From: Minisyncoccota bacterium
GTDB lineage: Bacteria; Patescibacteriota; Minisyncoccia; Minisyncoccales; Minisyncoccaceae
Assembly (NCBI GenBank): GCA_028689175.1
Contig: JAQTWS010000018.1
Span: 1-9,206 of the forward strand
Length of the DNA: 9,206 nt
Reading direction: 5' to 3'
Numbering within the stretch: position 1 is the stretch's first letter; every line of letters begins with the position of its first letter. Shown piece by piece: positions 1 to 6,957 of the stretch. The notes beneath the pieces are model-generated. The model was not told the origin of the DNA. It saw nothing but the letters and a program-made list of their open reading frames with translations, and did not search any database. The position numbers and the translations under genes were made by a program.

Positions 1-341
1 AAAAAAATCGTATTGTTATTTTTTCAGGAGGAACAGGAAATCCCTTTTTCACAACAGACACAGCAGCAGCTTTAAGAGCTTGTGAAATTAATGCAGACTA
101 TATTTTAAAAGCGACTGATGTTGATGGGATATACGATAAGGATCCTAGCGAAAACAAAGATGCAAAAATGTTTAAGACAATTTCTTTTGAAGATGTTATA
201 CAAAAGAATTTAAAAGTAATGGATTCAACAGCATTCACATTATGTAGAGATAATAATATTCCTTTGATTGTTTTTAATGTTAAATATTTAGATAAAATAG
301 ATGACATATTAAAAAACAAAATTGGAACTTTAGTAAAATGA
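1..341 (+). CDS. pyrH: UMP kinase, C-terminal part (5' end outside window)
   Basis: The open frame enters from the window edge (first full codon at 3) and gives 112 residues ending in TGA at 339-341. UMP kinase phosphorylates UMP to UDP in the cytoplasm, the step before UDP is converted to UTP, the substrate of the CTP synthase encoded downstream. The bacterial PyrH (amino acid kinase family) signatures are visible in order: IFSGGTGNPFFTTDTAAALR, ILKATDVDGIYDKDP, a V-I-Q-K-N-L-K-V-M-D-S-T-A-F stretch, and the closing IPLIVFNV strand. The visible part is collinear with the family with no gap, and only the N-terminal half is missing. The stop overlaps the next start by four bases (ATGA), which suggests translational coupling to the nuclease gene. 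Identification is firm. Confidence 0.95.
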   Translation, partial: KNRIVIFSGGTGNPFFTTDTAAALRACEINADYILKATDVDGIYDKDPSENKDAKMFKTISFEDVIQKNLKVMDSTAFTLCRDNNIPLIVFNVKYLDKIDDILKNKIGTLVK

Positions 342-1126
342 GTAATTATTACAACGCAAGAAAAACATATGGATTATTTAATCCTAAATCAAAAACACCT
401 TTTAAATTAAGTAGATCTAAAATAGATTTATTTGTTGAATGTCCTCAATGTTTTTATTTAGATAGAAGACTAGGCGTAGGAAGACCTCCCGGCTTTCCTT
501 TTACATTAAACAGCGCCGTTGACACTCTTCTTAAAAAAGAATTTGATTTACTTAGAAAGGATGGCTTACCTCATCCTTTATTTGAAGAATTCGGAATAGA
601 GGCTATTCCTTTTTCCTCAGAAAAGTTAGATGATTACCGAAATACTTTTATTGGTGTTCAATATTTACATAAACCATCAAATTTTCTGGTATTTGGTGGA
701 GTCGACGATTTATGGATTAATCCAAACAATGAAATTATTGTTGTGGATTACAAAGCAACTGCCAAGCAAGGAGAAGTTAATTTAGATGCTGAATGGCAAA
801 ATGGGTATAAAAGACAGATGGAAGTTTATCAATGGCTTGTTAGAAATAACGGCTACGAAGTTTCTAATACTGGCTATTTTGTATATTGTAATGGAGATGT
901 TGGGCAAGATAAGTTTGATGCAAAATTAGACTTTAAAATTAAAATTATTCCATACACCGGGGATACTTCCTGGATTGAGCCAAAATTAATGGAAATAAAA
1001 GAATGCTTAATGAAAGATGAAATCCCTGAGATGAATTCTGACTGTGATTATTGTAATTATAGAAAGGAGTCTGTTTTAGCAAAAATTAGATTTAATAAAA
1101 ATGTACAAAGAAATATTAAAAAATAA
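338..1126 (+). CDS. PD-(D/E)XK nuclease family protein, RecB/Cas4-like
   Basis: A 262-residue protein with the marks of the RecB/Cas4-type PD-(D/E)XK nucleases. The predicted metal site is made of G-G-V-D-D-L-W (D123/D124), V-V-D-Y-K-A (D137, K139) and the QxxxY-type motif K-R-Q-M-E-V-Y (Q160, Y164). Two Cys pairs flank the core, C35-x2-C38 (ECPQCFYL) and C236-x2-C239 (CDYCNYR), where Cas4 and AddB carry Fe-S cluster ligands; here they could bind an Fe-S cluster or zinc. There is no signal peptide or helicase domain. The ATG overlaps the pyrH stop, and the 3' end overlaps xseA by 26 bases. Cotranscription with exonuclease VII suggests DNA end processing or repair, but that is inference. I recall close relatives as common, uncharacterised CPR proteins. 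The fold assignment is strong; the substrate is unknown. Confidence 0.85.
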   Translation: MSNYYNARKTYGLFNPKSKTPFKLSRSKIDLFVECPQCFYLDRRLGVGRPPGFPFTLNSAVDTLLKKEFDLLRKDGLPHPLFEEFGIEAIPFSSEKLDDYRNTFIGVQYLHKPSNFLVFGGVDDLWINPNNEIIVVDYKATAKQGEVNLDAEWQNGYKRQMEVYQWLVRNNGYEVSNTGYFVYCNGDVGQDKFDAKLDFKIKIIPYTGDTSWIEPKLMEIKECLMKDEIPEMNSDCDYCNYRKESVLAKIRFNKNVQRNIKK

Positions 1127-2288
1127 TGTATTCACAGTTTCTGAATACATTGAATTCTTAAACAATATTCTTTTAAATTGTGAAGCTAAAATAGAAGGAG
1201 AAGTTGATCAAATTAAAAAAAGCAGTAAAGGACATGTGTATTTCTCCCTTAAAGATAAAAACGGAAGCATATTAGATTGTGTGATTTGGAATTACTATTA
1301 CAGAATATGCGGCATTAATTTAGAAGAAGGAATGCATATTATTATAACAGGCGTTCCTAGTATTTATGCGCCTACGGGAAGATTAAGTTTTAAGGCATCA
1401 TTAATTGAACTTGTGGGAGATGGAGCCCTTAAAAAACAATATGAAGAACTTAAAAAGAAATTAGAGGAGGAAGGGATATTTGATAGAGAATTAAAACTTA
1501 AAAAGTATCCTAAAGTAATTGGTGTTATTACTTCAAAACATGGAGCAGTTATTCATGATTTTTTAAATAATTTAGGTAAATATAATTTCAAAATTGAATT
1601 TGTTGATTCTAGGGTAGAAGGAGTAGAAGCGATAGAAGATCTTATTTCATCTATTAAAATATTTAAAAAAAGAAATATTGATTGCTTAGTTGTTATAAGG
1701 GGTGGAGGTGCAAAGAACTCATTTGATGTTTTTAATAACGAAGCTGTTATTAGAGAAATTATTGATTATCCATGTCCAGTAATTTCTGGATTAGGCCATC
1801 ATAAAGATGAAACACTTTTTGCATTAGCTTCTGATTATTCTGTTTCAACTCCTACAGCGGCCGCTCATCTTATAAATTCTTCATGGGATGAACTTTTGCT
1901 TGAAATTAAAAAATATGAACATTTTATTTTTGAAAAATACAATAATTTATTAAATAGTATTAATTACAAAATAGAGAGTGTTTCTAAAAATTTTGTAATT
2001 CTTGAAAATGAAATTAAGACCAAAAAAATATTTATTGATAATTTAAAAAATAATTTAATTAATAATTTTTCTATAAGGCTAAAAGAAATAAAAGAAAAAA
2101 TTAATTATTTTGAAAAAGAAATTAATTATTGCAATCCTAAAAGACAGCTTAAGCTTGGTTATTCGATTTTAAGAAAAGATGGCATGATTATTAAGAGTAT
2201 TGATGAAATTAATAAAGAAGATTTAATTGACTTAGAGCTTTTAGATGGTATAATTAAATCAAAAGTATATGACAAAAAAAGAAAATAA
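1101..2288 (+). CDS. xseA: Exonuclease VII large subunit
   Basis: Catalytic subunit of exonuclease VII, which degrades single-stranded DNA from both ends to oligonucleotides in the cytoplasm, in complex with many XseB copies. Residues about 8-105 form the N-terminal OB-fold (F-T-V-S-E-Y, then KGHVYFSLKD). The catalytic domain follows with GVITSKHGAVIHD (D153), V-V-I-R-G-G-G (R200), G-L-G-H-H-K-D (H233, D236) and TPTAAAHL. These align with the Asp, Arg, His and Asp residues implicated in E. coli XseA catalysis, although the usual GHExD is GHHKD here. A Lys/Glu-rich helical stretch at about 260-340 would bind XseB. At 395 residues it is shorter than E. coli XseA (about 456), mainly in that helical region. 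It starts inside the nuclease gene; no later ATG would keep the F-T-V-S-E-Y start. Confidence 0.95.
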   Translation: MYKEILKNNVFTVSEYIEFLNNILLNCEAKIEGEVDQIKKSSKGHVYFSLKDKNGSILDCVIWNYYYRICGINLEEGMHIIITGVPSIYAPTGRLSFKASLIELVGDGALKKQYEELKKKLEEEGIFDRELKLKKYPKVIGVITSKHGAVIHDFLNNLGKYNFKIEFVDSRVEGVEAIEDLISSIKIFKKRNIDCLVVIRGGGAKNSFDVFNNEAVIREIIDYPCPVISGLGHHKDETLFALASDYSVSTPTAAAHLINSSWDELLLEIKKYEHFIFEKYNNLLNSINYKIESVSKNFVILENEIKTKKIFIDNLKNNLINNFSIRLKEIKEKINYFEKEINYCNPKRQLKLGYSILRKDGMIIKSIDEINKEDLIDLELLDGIIKSKVYDKKRK

Positions 2289-2469
2289 TAATTTAGGAGA
2301 ATTAATAAATAATCTTTCAAAAATTTCTGAATGGTTTGAAAAACAAGAAGAAATTGATGTTGAGATTGGTCTTCAGAAAATAAAGGAAGCTGCTTTATTG
2401 ATTGAAAAAACTAAAAAAAGATTAAAAGAAGTTGAAAACGAATTTGAAGAAATAAAAAGGGAATTATGA
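2269..2469 (+). CDS. xseB: Exonuclease VII small subunit
   Basis: A 66-residue acidic, all-helical protein of the size expected for XseB, which assembles around the XseA helical arm. The family pattern is recognisable: a first helix LGELINNLSKISEWFEKQEE, a turn at E-I-D-V-E-I-G-L in place of the usual LEESL, then a long second helix running to the C-terminus. Sequence identity to well-known XseB proteins is low, as is normal for this short family, so position carries much of the weight. It starts 20 bases inside the 3' end of xseA and its TGA overlaps the next ATG by four bases. An alternative reading as an unrelated coiled-coil protein is unlikely given the xseA overlap. Confidence 0.85.
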   Translation: MTKKENNNLGELINNLSKISEWFEKQEEIDVEIGLQKIKEAALLIEKTKKRLKEVENEFEEIKREL

Positions 2470-3122
2470 ATAAAAAGTCATTTACCTTAATTGAGCTTTT
2501 GGTAGTAATTGTTATTATTGGAATACTTGCAGGAGTTATTATGATCTCTACTTCTTCTTCAATTGACAAAGCTAACACTGCTAAGATAAAGGCATTTTCA
2601 GAAACGATTAAAAATAGCATGATGATGAATTTAATGTCTGAATTTAAATTTGATGAAGGTTCAGGAGGTTCAACAAAAGATACATGGAGTTCAAATTTCA
2701 CTGGTCCACTTATAGGCTTTACAAGCACGGCAGCGGCTTACGGGGATATAAATGTGCATGGATGGATGAGTGAGAATAATTGTATTTCAGGAACTTGCTT
2801 AAAATTTGACACAACTCAGTATGTAAATCAAATGGTAAATTATTCAGCAATAGGAGATAATAGTTTAACTTGGGAGTTTTGGGGAAAAACAAATTATACT
2901 AGCACTGGATCGGTTATAAAATTATCTGTATCGGGGATTAGTAATTGGCAAGGATTGTTTAATTATCCGCATGGGACAACTAATAAAGCCTTACTTTATA
3001 TTAGGAGTAGCTGTTACAGATATTCTAACAAAGTTATTAATGATGATAAATGGCATCATATTGTAGGGGTATTTGATAGAAATAAAACTACTCCGGATAT
3101 ATATAGATGGGGTATTGGATAA
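2466..3122 (+). CDS. Type IV prepilin-like protein with LamG domain, truncated by frameshift
   Basis: As read, 218 residues. The N-terminus is a class III signal: short basic leader MNKKS, predicted cleavage before Phe6, then FTLIELLVVIVIIGILAGVI with Glu at mature position 5, the hydrophobic helix of type IV pilins and pseudopilins. The residue before the cleavage point is Ser, not the usual Gly. From about residue 57 a LamG/concanavalin A-like beta-sandwich begins (E-F-K-F-D-E-G-S-G, LKFDTTQYV, L-T-W-E-F-W, KWHHIVGVFD). The frame is lost after P-D-I-Y (residue 213): the remaining codons read R-W-G-I-G-stop, while the LamG continuation lies in another frame. Restoring it would give about 298 residues. 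Cys106 and Cys111 form a close pair; Cys183 would match a Cys beyond the frameshift. An AAGGG lies five bases before the ATG. The likely location is the cell surface or a pilus. Confidence 0.85.
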   Translation: MNKKSFTLIELLVVIVIIGILAGVIMISTSSSIDKANTAKIKAFSETIKNSMMMNLMSEFKFDEGSGGSTKDTWSSNFTGPLIGFTSTAAAYGDINVHGWMSENNCISGTCLKFDTTQYVNQMVNYSAIGDNSLTWEFWGKTNYTSTGSVIKLSVSGISNWQGLFNYPHGTTNKALLYIRSSCYRYSNKVINDDKWHHIVGVFDRNKTTPDIYRWGIG

Positions 3123-3360
3123 TGGAGTATCTTCTTATAGCGAATGCTCAACAGTGGGTAACATCCCTTCAGGAACTCTTTCTTTGGCAGGAAATAATTT
3201 TAAAGGAGTAGTTGATGAAGTTAAAATATATAATGAAGCACTATCTTCAGGGCAAATACAATATAATTATATTGCAGGAATGAATTCGCTGCTTAATAAT
3301 GGAAATATATCAAAAAAAGAGTATAATCAAAGAATAGGTAATTTAGCAATAATAAAATAA
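3073..3360 (+). pseudogene. Out-of-frame 3' part of the LamG prepilin-like gene
   Basis: This frame is open from an internal ATG at 3073, but only the part from about 3103 matches the upstream gene. It supplies the missing end of the LamG fold: Y-I-D-G-V-L-D-N-G, then GTLSLAGNNFKGVVDEVKIY, a typical last strand pair of LamG domains, followed by N-E-A-L-S-S-G-Q-I and a short helical tail with I-S-K-K-E-Y. The first ten codons (M-I-E-I-K-L-L-R-I-Y) are another reading of DNA already coding for V-F-D-R-N-K in the upstream frame, so a separate gene starting here is unlikely. Cys at combined position about 228 could pair with Cys183 of the upstream part. It ends in TAA two bases before the thioredoxin start. 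Confidence 0.75.
3097..3105 (+). repeat. Short AT tract at the pilin frameshift point
   Basis: ATATATATA, four AT units plus one base. One extra two-base unit here would join the two halves of the LamG domain as P-D-I-Y-I-D-G-V-L-D, a natural sequence for this fold. Loss of a unit by slippage, or an assembly or read error, are the simplest explanations. The tract is short for a classic hypermutable repeat. Confidence 0.6.
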
Positions 3361-3362
3361 TT

Positions 3363-3683
3363 ATGAAAAACTTAACAGATCAAAATTTTGAGGAAACTAT
3401 TTTAAATGCAGACAAACCTGTTATTGTTGATTTTTGGGCAGAATGGTGTCCTCCTTGTAAAAAACTAGGGCCAATACTTGAAAAAGTTGCTGAAGATTAT
3501 AAAGACAAGGTAGTTATCTATAAAGTAAATGTTGATGAAAATCCTTTTTTAAGCCAAACATTTAGCATTGAAGTAATTCCAACAGTGATATTTTTTAAAG
3601 GAAATGATGCAAAGAGCGGTTTTGTAGGTTTCAGAGAAGAGGAAGAGGTTAAAAAATGGATTGATAACAATATTAAAAATTAA
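3363..3683 (+). CDS. trxA: Thioredoxin
   Basis: A 106-residue single-domain thioredoxin, the usual length, which reduces disulfides of cytoplasmic proteins. Visible features are D-F-W-A-E-W before the active site (buried Asp23 and Trp25 as in classic thioredoxins), the redox motif W-C-P-P-C-K (Cys29, Cys32), and the cis-proline loop V-I-P-T-V (Pro73). The active site is CPPC rather than the standard CGPC; CPxC forms are seen in TlpA/DsbE-like proteins, and the change should alter redox potential. No signal peptide or membrane segment is present, so a cytoplasmic location is expected. It starts two bases after the end of the interrupted pilin gene. The gene symbol is by family; a specialised thioredoxin-like role is possible. 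Confidence 0.9.
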   Translation: MKNLTDQNFEETILNADKPVIVDFWAEWCPPCKKLGPILEKVAEDYKDKVVIYKVNVDENPFLSQTFSIEVIPTVIFFKGNDAKSGFVGFREEEEVKKWIDNNIKN

Positions 3684-3709
3684 AACACTTTTTTAAATAA
3701 TTTTCAATA

Positions 3710-3738
3710 TTGTACTTGGTGTGTAATTATGATATATA
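3710..3738 (+). promoter_or_regulatory. Possible promoter ahead of the S41 protease gene
   Basis: TTGTAC (3710-3715), a 17-base spacer and TATATA (3733-3738) lie in the largest gap (45 bases) of the first gene run. If used, transcription would begin just before the second in-frame ATG at 3750, making that the start codon. Matches to the consensus are partial and such sequences arise easily by chance in AT-rich DNA. Confidence 0.22.
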
Positions 3739-4943
3739 AAAATAAGATTATGAATATAAAAATATCAAAAGAAGTAATAATAGTATTTGTTTTGTGCCTT
3801 GGTTTCGGGGCCGGTTTTTTTATAAACCAAAAACTTAATGAGCAATTGTATACTGACTTATATTCACAAGATACTATTAATTTCTCAATGCTTGCAGAAG
3901 TTTGGAGAAAAATTAATGAAAATTTTGTATTTGAGGATAAAATTAATACTGAGGCAATGGTTTATGGAGCTGTCAAGGGTTTTGTTTCTGCGTTAGGCGA
4001 TCCATATACGTCATTTTTTGACCCTGAAGAGGCAGAGGAATTTCAAAAAGATCTAGAGGGAACTTTTGAAGGTATTGGAATACAAATTGCAAAAAAAGAA
4101 GGAAAGGTAAAAGTTGTTGCTCCTATTAAAAATACACCTGCAGAAAGAGCCGGAATTCTTGCAGGAGATGTGATTGAAAAAATTAATGAAGAAGATGTCT
4201 CAAATATAGAATTAGATATGATTGTTAAAAAAATAAGAGGAGAAAAGGGAACCACCGTCACGTTAAATATTAAACGAGATAACGAGGATAAGGTATTTAA
4301 AATAAAAAGAGATACAATAAGAGTTCCAAATTGTGAACTTGAATTTATTAACGCAGAGGATGGAAATAAAATAGCAATTCTATCTATATTTCAATTTTCA
4401 GAAACAACATCTAAGGATGTAAAAACTGAAGTAAATAAAATTTTTAATACAAATAATGTAAAAGGTATTGTTTTAGACCTAAGAAATAACCCCGGAGGAC
4501 TTGTGAACGAGGCTAAAAATGTTGCATCATTATTTCTTAAAAAAGAACTTCCAATAGTTAAAGAGTGTGATAAAAAAAATGAATGTACATGGCTTAGTTC
4601 CGATGGTCCTGGTAAATTAGCAGATTATCCTTTAATAATTTTAATAAATGAAGGAACAGCCTCAGCGGCTGAAATATTGACTGGAGCATTAGAAGCTAAT
4701 ATTGAGAATGTTACTATTGTTGGAGACACATCTTTTGGAAAAGGACTTGTCCAAAGAATTGTATATTTAAGTGATGGATCAATTATTAAAATTACTACTG
4801 AAGAATGGTATACTCCAAGAGATAAACAAATTCATGAAATTGGAATAGAGCCTGATATTAAAATAGAAATAACAAAAGAAGATATTGAAAAAGAAAAAGA
4901 TCCTCAACTTGAAAAAGCCATAGAGTTAATTAATAATAAATAA
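3729..4943 (+). CDS. Membrane-anchored S41 family C-terminal processing peptidase
   Basis: A 404-residue CtpA/CtpB-type serine protease. These enzymes cleave C-terminal tails of substrates outside the cytoplasmic membrane. Order: one N-terminal membrane segment (about 16-32, with no clear cleavage site, so probably an anchor), a helical region with A-L-G-D-P-Y-T-S-F-F, a PDZ domain (about 109-190, from LEGTFEGIGI through RAGILAGDVI), then the S41 core with D-L-R-N-N-P-G-G (250-257). The catalytic Ser is S312 in G-T-A-S-A-A-E and the Lys is K338 in S-F-G-K-G; the spacing of 26 is one more than in the copies I recall. The domain closes with W-Y-T-P-R-D and G-I-E-P-D-I. The start could be 3729 or 3750 (Met8); neither has a good ribosome binding site. 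It ends four bases before rplI. Confidence 0.93.
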   Translation: MIYKNKIMNIKISKEVIIVFVLCLGFGAGFFINQKLNEQLYTDLYSQDTINFSMLAEVWRKINENFVFEDKINTEAMVYGAVKGFVSALGDPYTSFFDPEEAEEFQKDLEGTFEGIGIQIAKKEGKVKVVAPIKNTPAERAGILAGDVIEKINEEDVSNIELDMIVKKIRGEKGTTVTLNIKRDNEDKVFKIKRDTIRVPNCELEFINAEDGNKIAILSIFQFSETTSKDVKTEVNKIFNTNNVKGIVLDLRNNPGGLVNEAKNVASLFLKKELPIVKECDKKNECTWLSSDGPGKLADYPLIILINEGTASAAEILTGALEANIENVTIVGDTSFGKGLVQRIVYLSDGSIIKITTEEWYTPRDKQIHEIGIEPDIKIEITKEDIEKEKDPQLEKAIELINNK

Positions 4944-4947
4944 AGAT

Positions 4948-5397
4948 ATGTTAGTACTACTACTTCAAAATGTAAACAAATTAGGAAATAAAAATGAGAT
5001 TAAAAATGTAAGCGATGGATATGCTAAAAATTTTTTATTCCCTAAAAAATTAGCAATAAAAGCAACCCCTGAATTAATTAAAAAAGCAGAAAAACAAAAA
5101 GTTTTAGAAGAGAAAAAACAAGAAGAGGTTCAAAAGTTATTAATTGAACAAGCTAAAAAAATTGAGGGTAAAAGGTTTATTATTAAAGTAAAAACAGGAG
5201 AGGAAGGACAATTATTTGAGGCAATTTCAGCAATAAAAATTGCAGAAAAAATGAATCAAAATGGTTTTGATATAGACCAAAAACAAATAATACTAAAAGA
5301 ACCTATAAAAAAAATAGGAGATCATAAAGTAAGTGTTAAACTTGGAACAGACTTACAATCTACAGTTATTGTAGTTATAGATAAAGAGGATAAATAA
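4948..5397 (+). CDS. rplI: 50S ribosomal protein bL9
   Basis: 149 residues, the standard length of bL9, a large-subunit protein bound to 23S rRNA near the L1 stalk with a long connecting helix. The N-terminal RNA-binding domain is clear: V-L-L-L-Q-N-V-N-K-L-G, then V-S-D-G-Y-A-K-N-F-L-F-P, close to the bL9 signature. The central Lys/Glu helix spans about 42-75, and the C-terminal domain includes E-E-G-Q-L-F-E-A-I-S and D-H-K-V-S-V-K-L. It sits four bases after the protease gene and eight before pyrG, so it probably shares their transcript; it is not with rpsF/rpsR, its usual partners in many bacteria. I recall that some CPR groups lack bL9, so its presence may help place the lineage. Identification is firm. 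Confidence 0.95.
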   Translation: MLVLLLQNVNKLGNKNEIKNVSDGYAKNFLFPKKLAIKATPELIKKAEKQKVLEEKKQEEVQKLLIEQAKKIEGKRFIIKVKTGEEGQLFEAISAIKIAEKMNQNGFDIDQKQIILKEPIKKIGDHKVSVKLGTDLQSTVIVVIDKEDK

Positions 5398-5405
5398 AAA
5401 AGAAT

Positions 5406-6950
5406 ATGGCTAAATATATCTTTGTTGGAGGGGGGGTAATGTCCTCTGTCGGAAAGGGGATTACAACAGCCTCTATAGGAAAAGTTTTACAGTCAAAGGG
5501 GTATACTGTAACCGCGATAAAAATAGATCCCTACATCAATGTTGATGCGGGAACAATGAATCCAATTGAGCACGGAGAAGTATTTGTTACTGATGACGGT
5601 ACAGAGTGCGATCAAGATATAGGAAATTATGAAAGATTTCTAGATATAAATCTTTCAAAAGATAATTGCCTAACAACTGGCAGTGTTTATTTATCTGTTA
5701 TTAAAAAGGAAAGAAATTTAGAATTTCAAGGAAGATGTGTTGAGGTTGTTCCTGATATTCCAAACGAAGTTATTGCAAGAATTAAAAAAGTGGAAGAAAA
5801 AACAAATGCAGATTTTGTTTTAATTGAAATCGGGGGGACTGTGGGCGAATATCAAAACATGCTATTTTTGGAAACAGCTAGAATAATGAAATTACAAGAG
5901 CCTAAAAATGTACTATTTGCTCTTGTTAGTTATTTACCTATTCCATCAGTCGTAGGAGAAATGAAAACTAAACCAACTCAAACGGCAGCAAAAATGTTGA
6001 ATGAGGCAGGTATTCAGCCAGATTTTATATTCGGAAGATCAAGTAAACCATTGGATGAGCTTAGAAAAAGAAAAATATCTGTATTTTGCAATTTAAGACA
6101 AGAAGATATCATATCTTCTCCTGACGTAGAGACTATTTATGAAATTCCTATTAATTTTGACGATCAAGGTCTTGGAGATAGAATTTTAGAAAAATTTGGA
6201 ATAGAACAAAGATCAAGAAATTTGGAGGATTGGAGAAGCTTAATTAATAAAATAAAAATTAATACGGAAGAAGTTAAAATAGGAATTTTGAATAAGAATC
6301 TTGAAGCAGGAGAATTTAATCTTTCAGATTCATACATCTCCCTTATTGAGGCAATAAAACATGCTTCATGGTATTACAATCTAAAACCAAAAATAGAATG
6401 GCTTTCATCCTCAAAATATGAAAATGAACAAAAATTAGAAGAATTAAAAGAATTTGATGCCATTATCATGCCTGGAATATTTGGAAAAAAAGAAGTAGGA
6501 GGAGAAATAAAAGCTATTGAATATATAAGAAAAAACAATATTCCGTTTTTAGGATTATGTTTAGGGCTTCAATTATCTGTTATTGAATACGCAAAAAATG
6601 TTTGTGGAATAAAAGATACTTCGTCTTTATTAACTGATGTGCAGATAAGTTTAGGCACTTTCTGTTGCAATATTAAAGAAGGAACAAAAACGTTTAAAAT
6701 TTATAAAAAAACAGATATTGAAGAAAGACACAGACATAGGCTCGAAGTGAATAATGAGTGGAGGGATGTATTAGAGCAAAAAGGACTTATTTTTTCTGGA
6801 ATTAATAAAGAAAAAAATATTATAGAAATGATTGAATTAGAAAATCATCCATATTTCATTGCCTGTCAATTTCATCCACAGTTAAAATCAAGACCATTAA
6901 ACCCTCATTCATTATTTAAAGAACTTATAAAAGTAGCGAAAAACAAATAA
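5406..6950 (+). CDS. pyrG: CTP synthase with divergent glutaminase domain
   Basis: Makes CTP from UTP, ATP and ammonia, the ammonia normally coming from glutamine in a fused class I amidotransferase domain. The synthetase half (about 1-270) is intact: P-loop S-S-V-G-K-G (K17), K-I-D-P-Y-I-N-V-D-A-G-T-M, E-C-D-Q-D with D71, E-I-G-G-T-V-G (E141), and UTP loop E-M-K-T-K-P-T-Q. The glutaminase half (about 295-514) keeps nucleophile C385 (G-L-C-L-G), E-R-H-R-H-R and H490, but carries P-G-I-F-G for PGGFG and F-H-P-Q for FHPE. It also lacks about 31 residues, by comparison with E. coli PyrG recalled from memory, just before a degenerate MRLG (I-S-L-G). This accounts for 514 rather than about 545 residues. 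The start gives the expected MAKYIFV. A hairpin terminator follows. Confidence 0.95.
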   Translation: MAKYIFVGGGVMSSVGKGITTASIGKVLQSKGYTVTAIKIDPYINVDAGTMNPIEHGEVFVTDDGTECDQDIGNYERFLDINLSKDNCLTTGSVYLSVIKKERNLEFQGRCVEVVPDIPNEVIARIKKVEEKTNADFVLIEIGGTVGEYQNMLFLETARIMKLQEPKNVLFALVSYLPIPSVVGEMKTKPTQTAAKMLNEAGIQPDFIFGRSSKPLDELRKRKISVFCNLRQEDIISSPDVETIYEIPINFDDQGLGDRILEKFGIEQRSRNLEDWRSLINKIKINTEEVKIGILNKNLEAGEFNLSDSYISLIEAIKHASWYYNLKPKIEWLSSSKYENEQKLEELKEFDAIIMPGIFGKKEVGGEIKAIEYIRKNNIPFLGLCLGLQLSVIEYAKNVCGIKDTSSLLTDVQISLGTFCCNIKEGTKTFKIYKKTDIEERHRHRLEVNNEWRDVLEQKGLIFSGINKEKNIIEMIELENHPYFIACQFHPQLKSRPLNPHSLFKELIKVAKNK

Positions 6951-6957
6951 TGTATTT

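Noticed and set aside
98..319. Minus-strand ORF of 73 codons opposite the pyrH end.
   Set aside because: It lies wholly within well-matched UMP kinase coding sequence and resembles no protein I know; a mirror of AT-rich codons.
338..1126. The Cas4-like nuclease as part of a CRISPR-Cas locus.
   Set aside because: No repeats, cas1/cas2 or effector genes occur in the window; neighbours are pyrH and xseAB.
1858..1865. GCGGCCGC, a GC-only 8-mer that stands out in AT-rich DNA and could hint at a cloning scar.
   Set aside because: It encodes part of the conserved T-P-T-A-A-A motif of XseA in the right frame, so it is ordinary coding sequence.
2411..2728. Minus-strand ORF of 105 codons across xseB and the pilin start.
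   Set aside because: The + strand carries a clear prepilin signal and XseB here; the antisense product has no recognisable features.
3073..3105. ATG at 3073 as the start of an independent small gene.
   Set aside because: The first ten codons overlap in-frame LamG coding of the upstream gene and give no family match; only the part after the AT tract is meaningful.
4043..4261. Minus-strand ORF opposite the PDZ domain of the S41 protease.
   Set aside because: The + strand frame is a conserved PDZ domain; the antisense frame is open by chance.
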